DNA from: Pseudooceanicola spongiae
GTDB taxonomy: Bacteria; Pseudomonadota; Alphaproteobacteria; Rhodobacterales; Rhodobacteraceae
Direction of reading: 5' to 3'
Length of the DNA: 64,000 nt
NCBI RefSeq assembly: GCF_014899185.1
Contig: NZ_CP045201.1
Location: 1,968,501-2,032,500, forward strand
Shown: positions 54,561-63,418 of the stretch, in pieces
Layout of the letters: each line of letters starts with the position of its first letter
How positions within the stretch are numbered: the first letter of the stretch is position 1
Notes under the pieces: model-generated
Told to the model about the DNA's origin: nothing
What the model saw: only the letters and a program-made list of their open reading frames with translations
Databases searched by the model: none
Made by a program: the position numbers and the translations under genes

Positions 54561-55505
54561 TCAAGGCAATGTCAGGGTCACGTCGTCGAGGCTGGCGCGG
54601 GTCACGTCGGTGGTGCTGGACGCGAGGTCCGGGACCGTGTCGCCGATGATCAGCATATGGGTGGATTTCATCACCCCCGCGAACCAGAGCGCCAGAGAGG
54701 CGCCGTCGCCGATGCTTTCGGGGCGGTCCCCCACGGCGTCCAGCACGATCTTGGAGGGCGCCCATAGGCTGATCTGGCCCTGCTTCATCGCCCAGTCAAG
54801 CTCGGTCCGGGTGTTGACCACGACGCAGCGGCGGTCCTTGCCGGCGAGCACCCAGGCGGCCTGTTCAATGGCCAGCAGATCGATGCGCCGCTGCACGAGG
54901 GCCGAGGCGGATGTGGGGCGCGGTGCGTCGCCTGGCCCACAGCACAGGATCACCGGAAGGGCGGCGGCCTGCAACTGGTCCAGCCAGCCGCGCAGAAGGT
55001 CAGAGCGCGTCGCGGCCTCGGACAGGAAGACGATCAGCGGGTCGGGGCCCTTGTGGGTCAGCGCGGCTTCGGCCACCGGCTGGGCGTCATCATGGGCGCG
55101 CACGATCTCGACCCCGAGGGCGCCGGGACCGCGATCCAGCTTTTCGATACGCACGAAGACACGCAGCGCCTGTGGTTCGCTCAGGATCAGGGCGGCGATG
55201 TGATCGGCGAGGGTTTCCAGCAGATTGAGCCGCTCGGCCGCCAGAGCTTCCTCGATCGCTTCGCTCAGCGTGTCGTAGGAGAGGATGCGGTCGACGTCGT
55301 CTTCAAGCGTGGCATGGGCGTGGCGCACCTCGACCACGATGTTGAAGCGCAGGCGCTGCATGGTGCCGCGTTCGGACTGAAAGGCACCGATCTCGACCTC
55401 GGCCAGATGATCACGCAGCGAGATCCGGTCGGCGGGCGCGTCACCGGAGAGCGCGCGTGACCGCGCCAGCGGATGATCGAAGGCCTGACTGATATGGTCG
55501 CTCAT
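54561..55505 (-). CDS. folB: Dihydroneopterin aldolase (FolB) with long C-terminal extension
   Basis: 314 residues from the ATG at 55505. The first ~125 residues hold the FolB domain (RISLRDHLAEVEIGAFQSER, TLEDDVDRILSYDTLSEAIE, NLLETLADHIAALIL, RVFVRIEKLDRGPGALGVEI). A further ~190 residues (LIVFLSEAATRSDLLRGWLD, ILCCGPGDAPRP, ALWFAGVMKSTHMLIIGDT) have no recognised fold. Typical FolB is 120 residues. The gene precedes folP, and the extension may be another folate step or a regulatory part. Confidence 0.88.
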   Translation of the reverse strand: MSDHISQAFDHPLARSRALSGDAPADRISLRDHLAEVEIGAFQSERGTMQRLRFNIVVEVRHAHATLEDDVDRILSYDTLSEAIEEALAAERLNLLETLADHIAALILSEPQALRVFVRIEKLDRGPGALGVEIVRAHDDAQPVAEAALTHKGPDPLIVFLSEAATRSDLLRGWLDQLQAAALPVILCCGPGDAPRPTSASALVQRRIDLLAIEQAAWVLAGKDRRCVVVNTRTELDWAMKQGQISLWAPSKIVLDAVGDRPESIGDGASLALWFAGVMKSTHMLIIGDTVPDLASSTTDVTRASLDDVTLTLP

Positions 55506-55824
55506 CTGGTTGCCCCGCGCGTTGCCCGTCTGCGGATCCCTGCATGGCCGACCTGCTGGGATGCAGGCCGGACAGGGATCGCCCGTCTTCATGTCAGAAG
55601 ACTGGCGGAAAGGCAAAGTCCTGTCGGCGCGAAAAGCGGCACATAGGCGCGCAGGGCCGAAGCGGGAGGCTGTGGAGCGGTGGGGGCATCCCCTGCCCTG
55701 TCAAGCGCCGCTCAGCGGCGCAGGGGGCTGGTGCTGGACCCGCGTGGTGCGGCCCCGGGTCCGATTGCGGTCCCTCGGGCGGTGGCGGGTCGTCTCAGGT
55801 CTGGTCGTCTCAGGTCTGGTCGTC
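55506..55824. other. Intergenic region with tandem repeat
   Basis: 319 bp between folB and sleB-type genes. A 15-bp unit GGTCGTCTCAGGTCT is repeated three times (55788-55832; third with one change), and its last copy overlaps the stop of the cell-wall hydrolase. The rest is GC-rich with no gene. Confidence 0.5.
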
Positions 55825-55832
55825 TCAGTTCT
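55788..55832. repeat. 15-bp tandem repeat, three copies
   Basis: GGTCGTCTCAGGTCT at 55788-55802 and 55803-55817, with GGTCGTCTCAGTTCT at 55818-55832. The stop codon of the hydrolase (complement of 55825-55827) falls within the third copy. Being five codons long, changes in copy number would not change frame if the stop moved. Confidence 0.85.
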
Positions 55833-56457
55833 GGGCGGTGCGGGTCGGCATCCGGTAGAACTGGTGCACACCGATGGCGGCCGTCTTTTCAAACTTCTTC
55901 GCCCAGCGGGGTTTGACGTGCAGGGTGTGGTAGAAGGTGGCGCCTTCGGTCAGCGGGCGCGCAGTGCCCTTGAGCGTGATCGCGGCAATCTTGGCAGCGC
56001 GGGCATAGGCAATCGGTTCGCCAATGACTTCTTTGCGGCCGTCGCAGGTGTAGGTGAACTGGCAGGCATATTTGCGACCTGTGCCCTGATGGATGACCCC
56101 GCATACGCTGTTGGGGAAGTCCGGGCTGTCGACACGGTTCAGGATGACCTCGGCCACCGCGAACTGCCCTTTGACGCTTTCGCCGCGGGCCTCGAAGTAG
56201 AGCGCCTCAGCGAGGCATTGGAAGGAGTCGTCGCCCTTGCCGGCGGGCTGTCTCGAGAGCCACTCGCGACTGTAGACCACGGGACTGGTCTTCGGCGTCG
56301 TCACCTTGGGGGTCGTCAGGAAGGAAGCGAGGCGGCTTTTGGAAACGGATTGCATCGCCTGCTGCTCGACCTTCATCGCGTCGGTCATTGTATTTTCGGC
56401 GATCGCGGGCGGCGCGATCGCGAGAAGTAAAATGAAGAAAGCAGCACTGAATTTCAT
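55825..56457 (-). CDS. SleB-type cell wall hydrolase
   Basis: 210 residues. A signal peptide [20 protein letters not shown] is followed by the Hydrolase_2 (SleB) domain at about 75-195: [49 protein letters not shown] and [11 protein letters not shown], with the putative catalytic Glu in YFEARGE. In the family it cleaves N-acetylmuramic acid-linked peptidoglycan bonds. The unusual C-terminus ends inside a 15-bp tandem repeat. Secreted to the periplasm. Confidence 0.9.
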   Translation of the reverse strand: MKFSAAFFILLLAIAPPAIAENTMTDAMKVEQQAMQSVSKSRLASFLTTPKVTTPKTSPVVYSREWLSRQPAGKGDDSFQCLAEALYFEARGESVKGQFAVAEVILNRVDSPDFPNSVCGVIHQGTGRKYACQFTYTCDGRKEVIGEPIAYARAAKIAAITLKGTARPLTEGATFYHTLHVKPRWAKKFEKTAAIGVHQFYRMPTRTAQN

Positions 56458-56614
56458 GTTCTGGTCCCCTGACGCAGCGTCTGGCTGATCGCCAACGGTC
56501 CGGCTACCTAACGAAAAGTGATGGAACCGTCTACCCTAGGAGGGGATTTTGACAGGCAAGATACTGCCGCCGGCGGCCGGACAAGGTGTTAAGAAAGTGT
56601 TAACCACCTGAAAC

Positions 56615-59179
56615 TCAAGATGTTTTAAATGCCCTCGGCGGCAGGGTCGGACGGATATTCAATTGCGCTGCAGCCAGTCTTGCGACGGGAACCCGGAAGG
56701 GTGAGCAGGACACATAGTCGAACCCGGCGGCCCGACAGAAGGCGATTGATTCGGCATTGCCGCCGTGTTCGCCGCAGATCGAAAGGGTCAGATCGGGACG
56801 CGCCGCGCGGCCCCGTTGTGCCCCAATCATGAGCAGTTCACCGACCCCTTCGGTGTCAAGGGTGTGAAAAGGATCCTCGGGGTAGACGCCCTGCTTGACA
56901 TACTCGGACATGAACTTGCCCGCGTCATCGCGCGACAGCCCGTAGGTCATCTGCGTCAGGTCGTTGGTGCCGAAGGACAGGAAGGCGGCGAAGGGCGCAA
57001 TCTCGCCCGCGCGCAGGGCGGCGCGGGGTGTCTCGACCATGACGCCGAGGCGGTAGGTGAAGTCGCGCCCGGTCTCGGTGCGCACGGCGGCGGCGACGGC
57101 ATCGACGCGCATCTTGACCAGCTCGACCTCGCGCTTGGCCGAGACGAGCGGGATCATGATTTCGGGCACGACGGGCGCTCCGTCGCGGCTGGCGGCGATG
57201 GTCGCCTCGAAGATCGCACGGGCCTGCATGTCGTAAATCTCGGGGATGGTGATCCCGAGGCGAACGCCGCGCATCCCCAGCATGGGATTGTATTCGCTGA
57301 GAGATTCGACGCGGCGCGTGACATCGGACAGGGGCAGCGAGAGGGCCTCGGCCAGCTCACGCAGACCGGCGCGGTCCGAGGGCAGGAATTCATGCAGGGG
57401 CGGATCGAACAGGCGGATGCAGACTGGCTGGCCCTGCATGATGCGGAACAGTTCGATGAAATCGGCGCGCTGCATCGGCAGCAGGCGGTCGATGGCGGTG
57501 CGCCGATCGGCGGGGGCGTCGGCGAAGATCATCTCGCGCATCACGGTCAGGCGACCGGGGTCGAAGAACATATGTTCGGTGCGGCAGAGGCCGATGCCTT
57601 GTGCGTTGAACTTGCGTGCCACCAGCGCGTCGGCGGGGGTGTCGGCGTTGGCGCGGATGCCAATGTCGCAGAACTCCTCGGCCCAGGACAGCATCGACTG
57701 GAAGGCGTCGTCCTGCGCGGCTTCGTGCAACGGCGTCTCGCCCGCGAGGATATCGCCGTCGCTGCCGTCGATGGTGATCAGGTCGCCGCCGCGGAAAACG
57801 CGGCCATCGCGGGCCTTGATGAACTGGTTCTTCATGTCGAATTGCAGACCCGTCACGCCAACGACGCAGGGCAGCCCGAGGCCGCGCCCGATGACGGCGG
57901 CATGGCTGGTGATGCCGCCCCGCTCGGTCACGACGCCGACCGAGGCATGCATGCCGCGGATATCCTCGGGGCCGGTTTCGCGGCGCACCAGAACGCAGGC
58001 CTCACCGCGCGCAGCACTGGCCTGCGCGGCGGCGGCGGAGAACACGATCTTGCCGGTGGCGGCGCCGGGACTGGCGGCGATGCCCTTGCCGATGACGTCG
58101 CGCTTGGCCTCCGGGTCGATCTGGCGGTGCAGCATTTCGCTGAGCGCGCGGGGGTCGACGCGGCAGATCGCCTCCTCCCTCGGGATCACGCCATCCTCGG
58201 CCAGAGCGACCGCGATACGCACCGCCGCGCGCGAGGTGCGGCTGACGCGCAGGGCGTCGAGGATGTGGAGCTGGCCGTCCTCGATGGTGAATTCGGCCTG
58301 CATTTCCTCGCGCAGGCGAAACCGCATCAGTTCGGTATATTCGACAAGCTTATCAAAGGCTTCGGGAGCCAGATCCTGCAGTGATTCGCCGCGTGCATCG
58401 CGCGCGAGATATAGCGATTGCTTGCCCCGCTGCAGCGCCTCGCGGCCCTGGCTCTGGCTGAGATAGCGGCCGGTAAAGCGCGGCTTGCCGGTGCCGGAGG
58501 AGACCCGCTGAATCACGCCGGAGCCGCATTCGCCATGCCGTCCGAGGCCGAGCGCCATCTCCTGCACGACGAGGCCGAGGCCGGCATCCGCAGGCGCACC
58601 CTTGGCCTGACGCAGCAGCCGGGCGGTGGTGCCGCGCCAGGCGCGGGCCATGGATTTCAGCACGGCGGTGATCTGCACGCGAGGGTCCTGGGGGAAGTCC
58701 TCCTCCGTCTCCTCGCGGTAGGCGCGCAAGGATTCGGCCAGCGCATCGGGGCCGTGGTCGGGCAGGTCCGAGAACATGTCCGGGTCGAGGCGTTCGACGT
58801 GCACGGCGTAGGTGCGCACGAAGCGGTTATAGAGACGCGTCGCGGCTTCCTCGCCCAGCTTGGCCGAGAGGGCGGCATGGACGGTGTCGTTGATGCCGAG
58901 GTTGAGAACCGCGCTCGGCCCACCCCAGTCAGGGTCCTCAGACGAGGGACGCACGCAGAGCAGCGGGTGCGCGCCGAAGGGTGCTAGCAATTGCGCGAGG
59001 TTGGGCATCCGCCCCTCGGCAATGTCGTGCACCGAGGCGAAGGACAGCGCGACGGTGCGCGGCACCGGCAGGTTCAGCCGAACCAGACGTTGCAGGCATT
59101 TCGCCCGCCCACCGTGCGTTTGTGTCGCAATCGGCGCGGTTTCGGTGATGAGGGTGATGTTGGGGTCGTCTTGCTGCAC
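56615..59179 (-). CDS. PEP-utilising pyruvate phosphate dikinase-like protein, divergent N-domain
   Basis: 854 residues from a GTG at 59179 (upstream GTG at 59251 is also possible). The central phosphohistidine domain is intact: TERGGITSHAAVIGRGLGLP, with the catalytic His. So is the C-terminal PEP-binding barrel with GIGLCRTEHMFF, MIPLVSAKREVE, FGTNDLTQM and SICGEHGG (catalytic Cys). The N-terminal nucleotide domain is altered: the Gly-Gly-Lys-Gly motif reads THGGRAK, and the usual SMPGMMDT loop reads DWGGPSAV. True PPDK function in ATP/PEP conversion is therefore doubtful. It may be a paralogue with a different phospho-acceptor. Confidence 0.85.
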   Translation of the reverse strand: MQQDDPNITLITETAPIATQTHGGRAKCLQRLVRLNLPVPRTVALSFASVHDIAEGRMPNLAQLLAPFGAHPLLCVRPSSEDPDWGGPSAVLNLGINDTVHAALSAKLGEEAATRLYNRFVRTYAVHVERLDPDMFSDLPDHGPDALAESLRAYREETEEDFPQDPRVQITAVLKSMARAWRGTTARLLRQAKGAPADAGLGLVVQEMALGLGRHGECGSGVIQRVSSGTGKPRFTGRYLSQSQGREALQRGKQSLYLARDARGESLQDLAPEAFDKLVEYTELMRFRLREEMQAEFTIEDGQLHILDALRVSRTSRAAVRIAVALAEDGVIPREEAICRVDPRALSEMLHRQIDPEAKRDVIGKGIAASPGAATGKIVFSAAAAQASAARGEACVLVRRETGPEDIRGMHASVGVVTERGGITSHAAVIGRGLGLPCVVGVTGLQFDMKNQFIKARDGRVFRGGDLITIDGSDGDILAGETPLHEAAQDDAFQSMLSWAEEFCDIGIRANADTPADALVARKFNAQGIGLCRTEHMFFDPGRLTVMREMIFADAPADRRTAIDRLLPMQRADFIELFRIMQGQPVCIRLFDPPLHEFLPSDRAGLRELAEALSLPLSDVTRRVESLSEYNPMLGMRGVRLGITIPEIYDMQARAIFEATIAASRDGAPVVPEIMIPLVSAKREVELVKMRVDAVAAAVRTETGRDFTYRLGVMVETPRAALRAGEIAPFAAFLSFGTNDLTQMTYGLSRDDAGKFMSEYVKQGVYPEDPFHTLDTEGVGELLMIGAQRGRAARPDLTLSICGEHGGNAESIAFCRAAGFDYVSCSPFRVPVARLAAAQLNIRPTLPPRAFKTS

Positions 59180-59300
59180 TGCGGCACCTGCTCTTCTTGC
59201 TGCAGCATAGCGAGGTGGCGCAACAGGGCAAGGGAAAGTCGGGCAGCGCACCGCGCAAGCCCGACCAATGGCGCGCCCTTGGCGAGGCGCGCCGGGGGGT

Positions 59301-61565
59301 TTAGCCCTCGATCCGGGTCAGGTCAGCGACCTTGAGGACCGTGGTGCGGATGGTCGACAGCAGGTTCAGGCGGTTGCGGCGCACGACGTCGTTGTCCGAG
59401 TTGATCTGCACAGCCATGAAGAAGGCGTCGATGGGCGCGCGCAGAGCGGCCATGGCGGCCATGGCGGCGGCGAAATCCTCTGCCTCCAGCGCAGCGGCGA
59501 TCTTCGGCTCGGCGGCCTCGAGCGCGGCGAAGAGGGTCTTTTCCTCCTCGGCCTCGGCGAACTTGATGTCGGCCCCGAATTCGTAGGCGACGCCGTCCTT
59601 TTCCTCGGCCTGGCTGAGGATGTTGTTGGCGCGCTTGAACCCCTGCACGAGGTTGACGCCATCGTCGGTCTTCAGCGCATCCGAAAGGGCACGGGCGCGT
59701 TTGACCAGCAGGGTGATATCGTCATTGCCGGGCATGGCGAGGCAGGCGTCGATGACATCGTGGCGGATGCCCTCGTCCTTGAGGTGGACCTTGAGGCGGT
59801 CGTGGAAGAAGGCGAGGAGGTCGGCGGCGACATCCTCAACAGGCTTCAAGACCTTGCTACCATCAGCTTCCCAGCACAGCATTTGATCGTGCGCCAATTT
59901 CAAAATACTATCTTTGCTCAGCTTTTCATGAACTGTCTCAAGTTCCGTTTGCGCGTAAAAGTCAGCGGACTTAGTCTTCGATGCATCGATGTCGTACTTC
60001 TCAAAGAGCTTTCCTGAGAAACCGAGATCCTGAAGAGTAGATGCGATTGAAGTTGACAAGACTTCGAGCAAATCCATTTGGACATCATTCGCCAGCAGCA
60101 ACCGAATAACCCCCAACGCCGCACGGCGCAGCGCAAACGGGTCCTTGCTGCCTGTCGGCTTCTCGTCGATGGCCCAGAAGCCAGTCAGCGTGTCGAGCTT
60201 GTCGGCCAGTGCGACCGTGGCGGAGACGGGCGCGGTCGGGACGTCGTCGGTCGGACCCAATGGCGAGTAATGCTCCTGACAGGCGGCGGCGACCTCCACC
60301 GGAAGGCCAGCGGCCTCGGCGTAGTAGCGGCCCATCAGGCCCTGCAGCTCGGGGAATTCATAGACCATTTCCGAGCTGAGGTCGGCCTTGGCGACGCGGG
60401 CGGCTTTTTCGGCCAGATCCGGGTCGGCCCCAAGGGCGGGGGCGATTTCGCGTGCAAGGGCAGCGATACGCTCGATCCGCTCGGACTGGCTGCCCAGCTT
60501 GTTGTGGAAGGTGACGTTGGAGAGGGCGGCGGTCCAGGCCTCCATCCCTTCGGTCTTGGCGACGCGCAGGTCGTTCTCCCAGAAGAATTTCGCGTCCGAC
60601 AGGCGGGCGGCGAGGACCTTCTGGTTGCCAGCGAGGATGGTTGCGCCGTGGTCGCGGGTTTCGCGGTTGGCGACGGTGATGAAGCGTTCGATCCGGCCGG
60701 TCTTGGGATTGCGCACCGAGAAGAACTTCTGGTGCTCTTTCATCGAGGTTTGCAGCACCTCGGGCGGCAGGCCAAGGAAGTCTGCCCCGATCTCGCCCAT
60801 CAGGACGACGGGCCATTCGACAAGACCTGCGACCTCAGCCAGCAGGCCGCGATCCTCGACCACTTCAAAGCCATTGGCGAAGGCCTGATTGGTGGCGTCC
60901 TGCCAGATGTGGTCGGCGCGCTCAGCCGCGTCCAGAATGACGAAACGGCGTTTCAGCTCAGTCACATAGCCGTCGAAGGAGGAGACGGGGAAGCGGCCGG
61001 GCGCGAGGAAGCGGTGGCCCTCGGTGGTGTTGGAGCTCTTGATGCCATCGACGTCGAGGGGGACAACCTCGGCCCCTGCCTCATCCGTCAGGATGCAGAG
61101 GATCGAGTGCAGCGGGCGCACCCACCGCAAGGCGCCCTCGCCCCAGCGCATCGACTTCGGCCAGGGGAAATTGCGGATGGTGGTGTCGAGGACTTCGGCG
61201 ACGATCTCGGCGGCCGGGCGGCCCGGTTTTTCGATCACGGCGAAGAAGACGGCGCCCTTCTTGTCGTCGCGTTCCTGCAGCTGGTCGCGGGTCAGACCGG
61301 CGCCGCGCAGAAAGCCCTCGATGGCTTTTTCGGGGGCGTCGGTGCGCGGACCTTTACGCTCTTCGCGCAGGGTCGGGCTTTCGGCGAGCAGGCCGGAGAG
61401 CGCCAGCGTCAGGCGGCGGGGCGTGTGGAAAGCGGCGGCACCGGCGTAGGTCAGGCCAGCCTCGACGAGGCCGTCGGTGATACGTTTCTTCAGATCCTCG
61501 GCTGCGCGCGCCTGCATGCGCGCGGGGATTTCCTCGGAGAAAAGTTCGATCAGAAGATCCGGCAT
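59301..61565 (-). CDS. glyS: Glycine--tRNA ligase beta subunit
   Basis: 754 residues. It opens MPDLLIELFSEEIPARMQAR and continues HTPRRLTLALSGL, FPWPKSMRWG and RDPFALRRAALGVIRLL, typical of bacterial heterotetrameric GlyRS. It binds tRNA-Gly through its C-terminal DALR-type domain and works with the alpha subunit from glyQ (63419). About 60 residues encoded at 59881-60060 use AT-rich codons (77 G/C of 180), while the rest of the gene is GC-rich, suggesting gene-internal transfer. Confidence 0.96.
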   Translation of the reverse strand: MPDLLIELFSEEIPARMQARAAEDLKKRITDGLVEAGLTYAGAAAFHTPRRLTLALSGLLAESPTLREERKGPRTDAPEKAIEGFLRGAGLTRDQLQERDDKKGAVFFAVIEKPGRPAAEIVAEVLDTTIRNFPWPKSMRWGEGALRWVRPLHSILCILTDEAGAEVVPLDVDGIKSSNTTEGHRFLAPGRFPVSSFDGYVTELKRRFVILDAAERADHIWQDATNQAFANGFEVVEDRGLLAEVAGLVEWPVVLMGEIGADFLGLPPEVLQTSMKEHQKFFSVRNPKTGRIERFITVANRETRDHGATILAGNQKVLAARLSDAKFFWENDLRVAKTEGMEAWTAALSNVTFHNKLGSQSERIERIAALAREIAPALGADPDLAEKAARVAKADLSSEMVYEFPELQGLMGRYYAEAAGLPVEVAAACQEHYSPLGPTDDVPTAPVSATVALADKLDTLTGFWAIDEKPTGSKDPFALRRAALGVIRLLLANDVQMDLLEVLSTSIASTLQDLGFSGKLFEKYDIDASKTKSADFYAQTELETVHEKLSKDSILKLAHDQMLCWEADGSKVLKPVEDVAADLLAFFHDRLKVHLKDEGIRHDVIDACLAMPGNDDITLLVKRARALSDALKTDDGVNLVQGFKRANNILSQAEEKDGVAYEFGADIKFAEAEEEKTLFAALEAAEPKIAAALEAEDFAAAMAAMAALRAPIDAFFMAVQINSDNDVVRRNRLNLLSTIRTTVLKVADLTRIEG

Positions 61566-61730
61566 GGTATTCCTTCCCGCCTTGGGCCGAAGGGCCCGGG
61601 CCTGACAACTGGCAAACGCCTGTTCCGTGGCACGCTGGATAGCGAAGCCCCGCCCTGTGGTCCAGACGGGGCGGGGCGAATTTTCAGGGATATTTGATGG
61701 GCTGGCGCTGAATGGCAGGGAAATGCCCGC

Positions 61731-62651
61731 TCAGGTGGTGGTTGGGTCCGCCGCCTTCAGCGCGCTCTCGGCCGCGCGGCGTGCCGATCTGGCATTCAGG
61801 CGCGAGGCGAGGCTTTCGGTTCCGGGCTTCACCCGGCGCGGCACGAAGCGATAGATCGCCTCGATCCAGCAGAACAGACCGAAGAAGGCGAGGCCGAGGC
61901 CGAGCAGCGCCAGCAGAATCTGGCCATAGGGCTGGGTGCGCACCGTCTCGAAGGCCTTGCCGATGGCACCGGCCTGATCGGGGTCGGCGGTAAGACCGGC
62001 ATAGACCAGAAAGCCGCCGATCATCAGGATGACGATGCCATGGGCGACGAGGCCGGCCTTGATCATCGGCTCCAGCTTTTCGACGACGGGGCTGGCGCGC
62101 AGGGCGGTGCGGTATTTCTCGGACCAGGCCTTGTAGAAATAGTAGATCCCGGCGCCACAGGTCACGGCCCCGATGGCGATGATGATCTCGGAGCCATAGG
62201 GCTTGGTGAGCAGCCATGAGGACAGGCTCTGCGCCTTGTCCTCGCCCTGCCCGCCCGAGCTGCCGCCAAGGCCGAGGGCGATGCGTGCCGCCGTCAGGGC
62301 GAGGCCTGCGTGCAGGATGCCGGTGATGATCTGGCCCGCGCGGGCGATCAGGCCCTTGGCGCCTTTGCCCTCTTCCTCGAGGTCCATGTAGCCGTCGATG
62401 ACCCGCCAGACGGCGAAGGCCAGCAGGCCGACCGCCAGCGCCCAGAGCATCGCAAGGCCCCAGGGTTCATCACGCAGGGCGCTGAACGCGTCGCTGGTGC
62501 CCTTGGCCTGCGCGCCAGAACGCGCGGCAAGGCAGGCGAGTGTGCCGAGGATCAGATAGGTGAAACCGCGTGCGGCGTAGCCTGCGCGCATGGCCGGAAC
62601 GACCCAGGCGGGGGCCTGATCCTTGGTGGAATTGGGTGGGGTGGATGACAT
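61731..62651 (-). CDS. DUF1206 membrane protein
   Basis: 306 residues from the ATG at 62651. Three two-helix units share a pattern: AGYAARGFTYLILGTLA, ARAGQIITGILHAGLAL and IKAGLVAHGIVILMIGGFL. Six membrane segments in all. DUF1206 is widespread in Bacteria and has no known role. It sits between DUF6446 and glyS genes on the same strand, an arrangement seen in Rhodobacteraceae. Confidence 0.92.
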   Translation of the reverse strand: MSSTPPNSTKDQAPAWVVPAMRAGYAARGFTYLILGTLACLAARSGAQAKGTSDAFSALRDEPWGLAMLWALAVGLLAFAVWRVIDGYMDLEEEGKGAKGLIARAGQIITGILHAGLALTAARIALGLGGSSGGQGEDKAQSLSSWLLTKPYGSEIIIAIGAVTCGAGIYYFYKAWSEKYRTALRASPVVEKLEPMIKAGLVAHGIVILMIGGFLVYAGLTADPDQAGAIGKAFETVRTQPYGQILLALLGLGLAFFGLFCWIEAIYRFVPRRVKPGTESLASRLNARSARRAAESALKAADPTTT

Positions 62652-62803
62652 GTATTGCGACCTCCTGCTTGCAGACACAGCGCAGGGGGGCGCGAAAAGT
62701 TCCGCTTTGCGTAAGGTACAGCGCAACAGAGCCGCTGGGCTGGCGCAACATCTGACCGGGCGCGGGTGGGCGCGCGGAGGGGCTGGGATGCGGCGGCGGG
62801 CCG

Positions 62804-63337
62804 TTATTGGCGGGCGATGCCTTCGGGCGGCGGCGGGCAGCCCTCGGGTGCCGGGCGGCCATCAAAGACGACTTCGCCGCAGTGGTTGATCTGGTGCCAG
62901 ACAACCCCCCGGCCGTCGCCGAACAGCGCCACGACCCGGTCGACGCCGTAGTGCACGTTTTCAATCGACAGGAAGGCCTGCGCCTGACCGCTTTCCAGCG
63001 CGTCGCCGATTTCATCCGCGTCATAGCAGCCGAACCAGCGCGGGCCTTCGATCGGGCGCGCATCCGGGTAGGGGGCGTAAGCCTGCGACAGGCTCACGGT
63101 CGAGGCCTGGGTGGTGAAACAGCCCCGGTAGCGGATCGGCGAGGAGGTCGCGTCGATGGCCTGAAACTCGGCGTAGGGAATGGCTTCGGGCTGCCCGGTG
63201 TCGAGGCGGGTCAGCATGACGTCGTCGGTGCCCGTGGCCGCGACCTCCTCGTAATAGGCATAGACCTGCAGGTAATAGACGGCGCCGCCGACCAGCACAG
63301 CGCTGAGCAGGGTGAAGATGACGAGGATTTTCCCCAT
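62804..63337 (-). CDS. DUF6446 family protein
   Basis: 177 residues. An N-terminal membrane anchor (MGKILVIFTLLSAVLVGGAV) is followed by an exported domain with RYRGCFTTQASTVSLSQAY, RWFGCYDADEIG, INHCGEVVFDG and CPPPP; the Cys residues may pair. I assign it to DUF6446 because of this pattern and its place beside glyQ/glyS. The Rhodobacteraceae gene is of unknown function. Confidence 0.88.
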   Translation of the reverse strand: MGKILVIFTLLSAVLVGGAVYYLQVYAYYEEVAATGTDDVMLTRLDTGQPEAIPYAEFQAIDATSSPIRYRGCFTTQASTVSLSQAYAPYPDARPIEGPRWFGCYDADEIGDALESGQAQAFLSIENVHYGVDRVVALFGDGRGVVWHQINHCGEVVFDGRPAPEGCPPPPEGIARQ

Positions 63338-63418
63338 GGTGTCAGGCCCTTCCTTGTCTGGTTGGGGGGCCCTGAGGCGCCCCCTGTTGGCCCGGCGAAA
63401 ACCCCTGTCCGCGCTGCT

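Noticed and set aside
56765-58384. Rightward frame of 539 codons
   Set aside because: Antisense to the PPDK-like gene.
60078-61697. Rightward frame of 539 codons
   Set aside because: Antisense to glyS.
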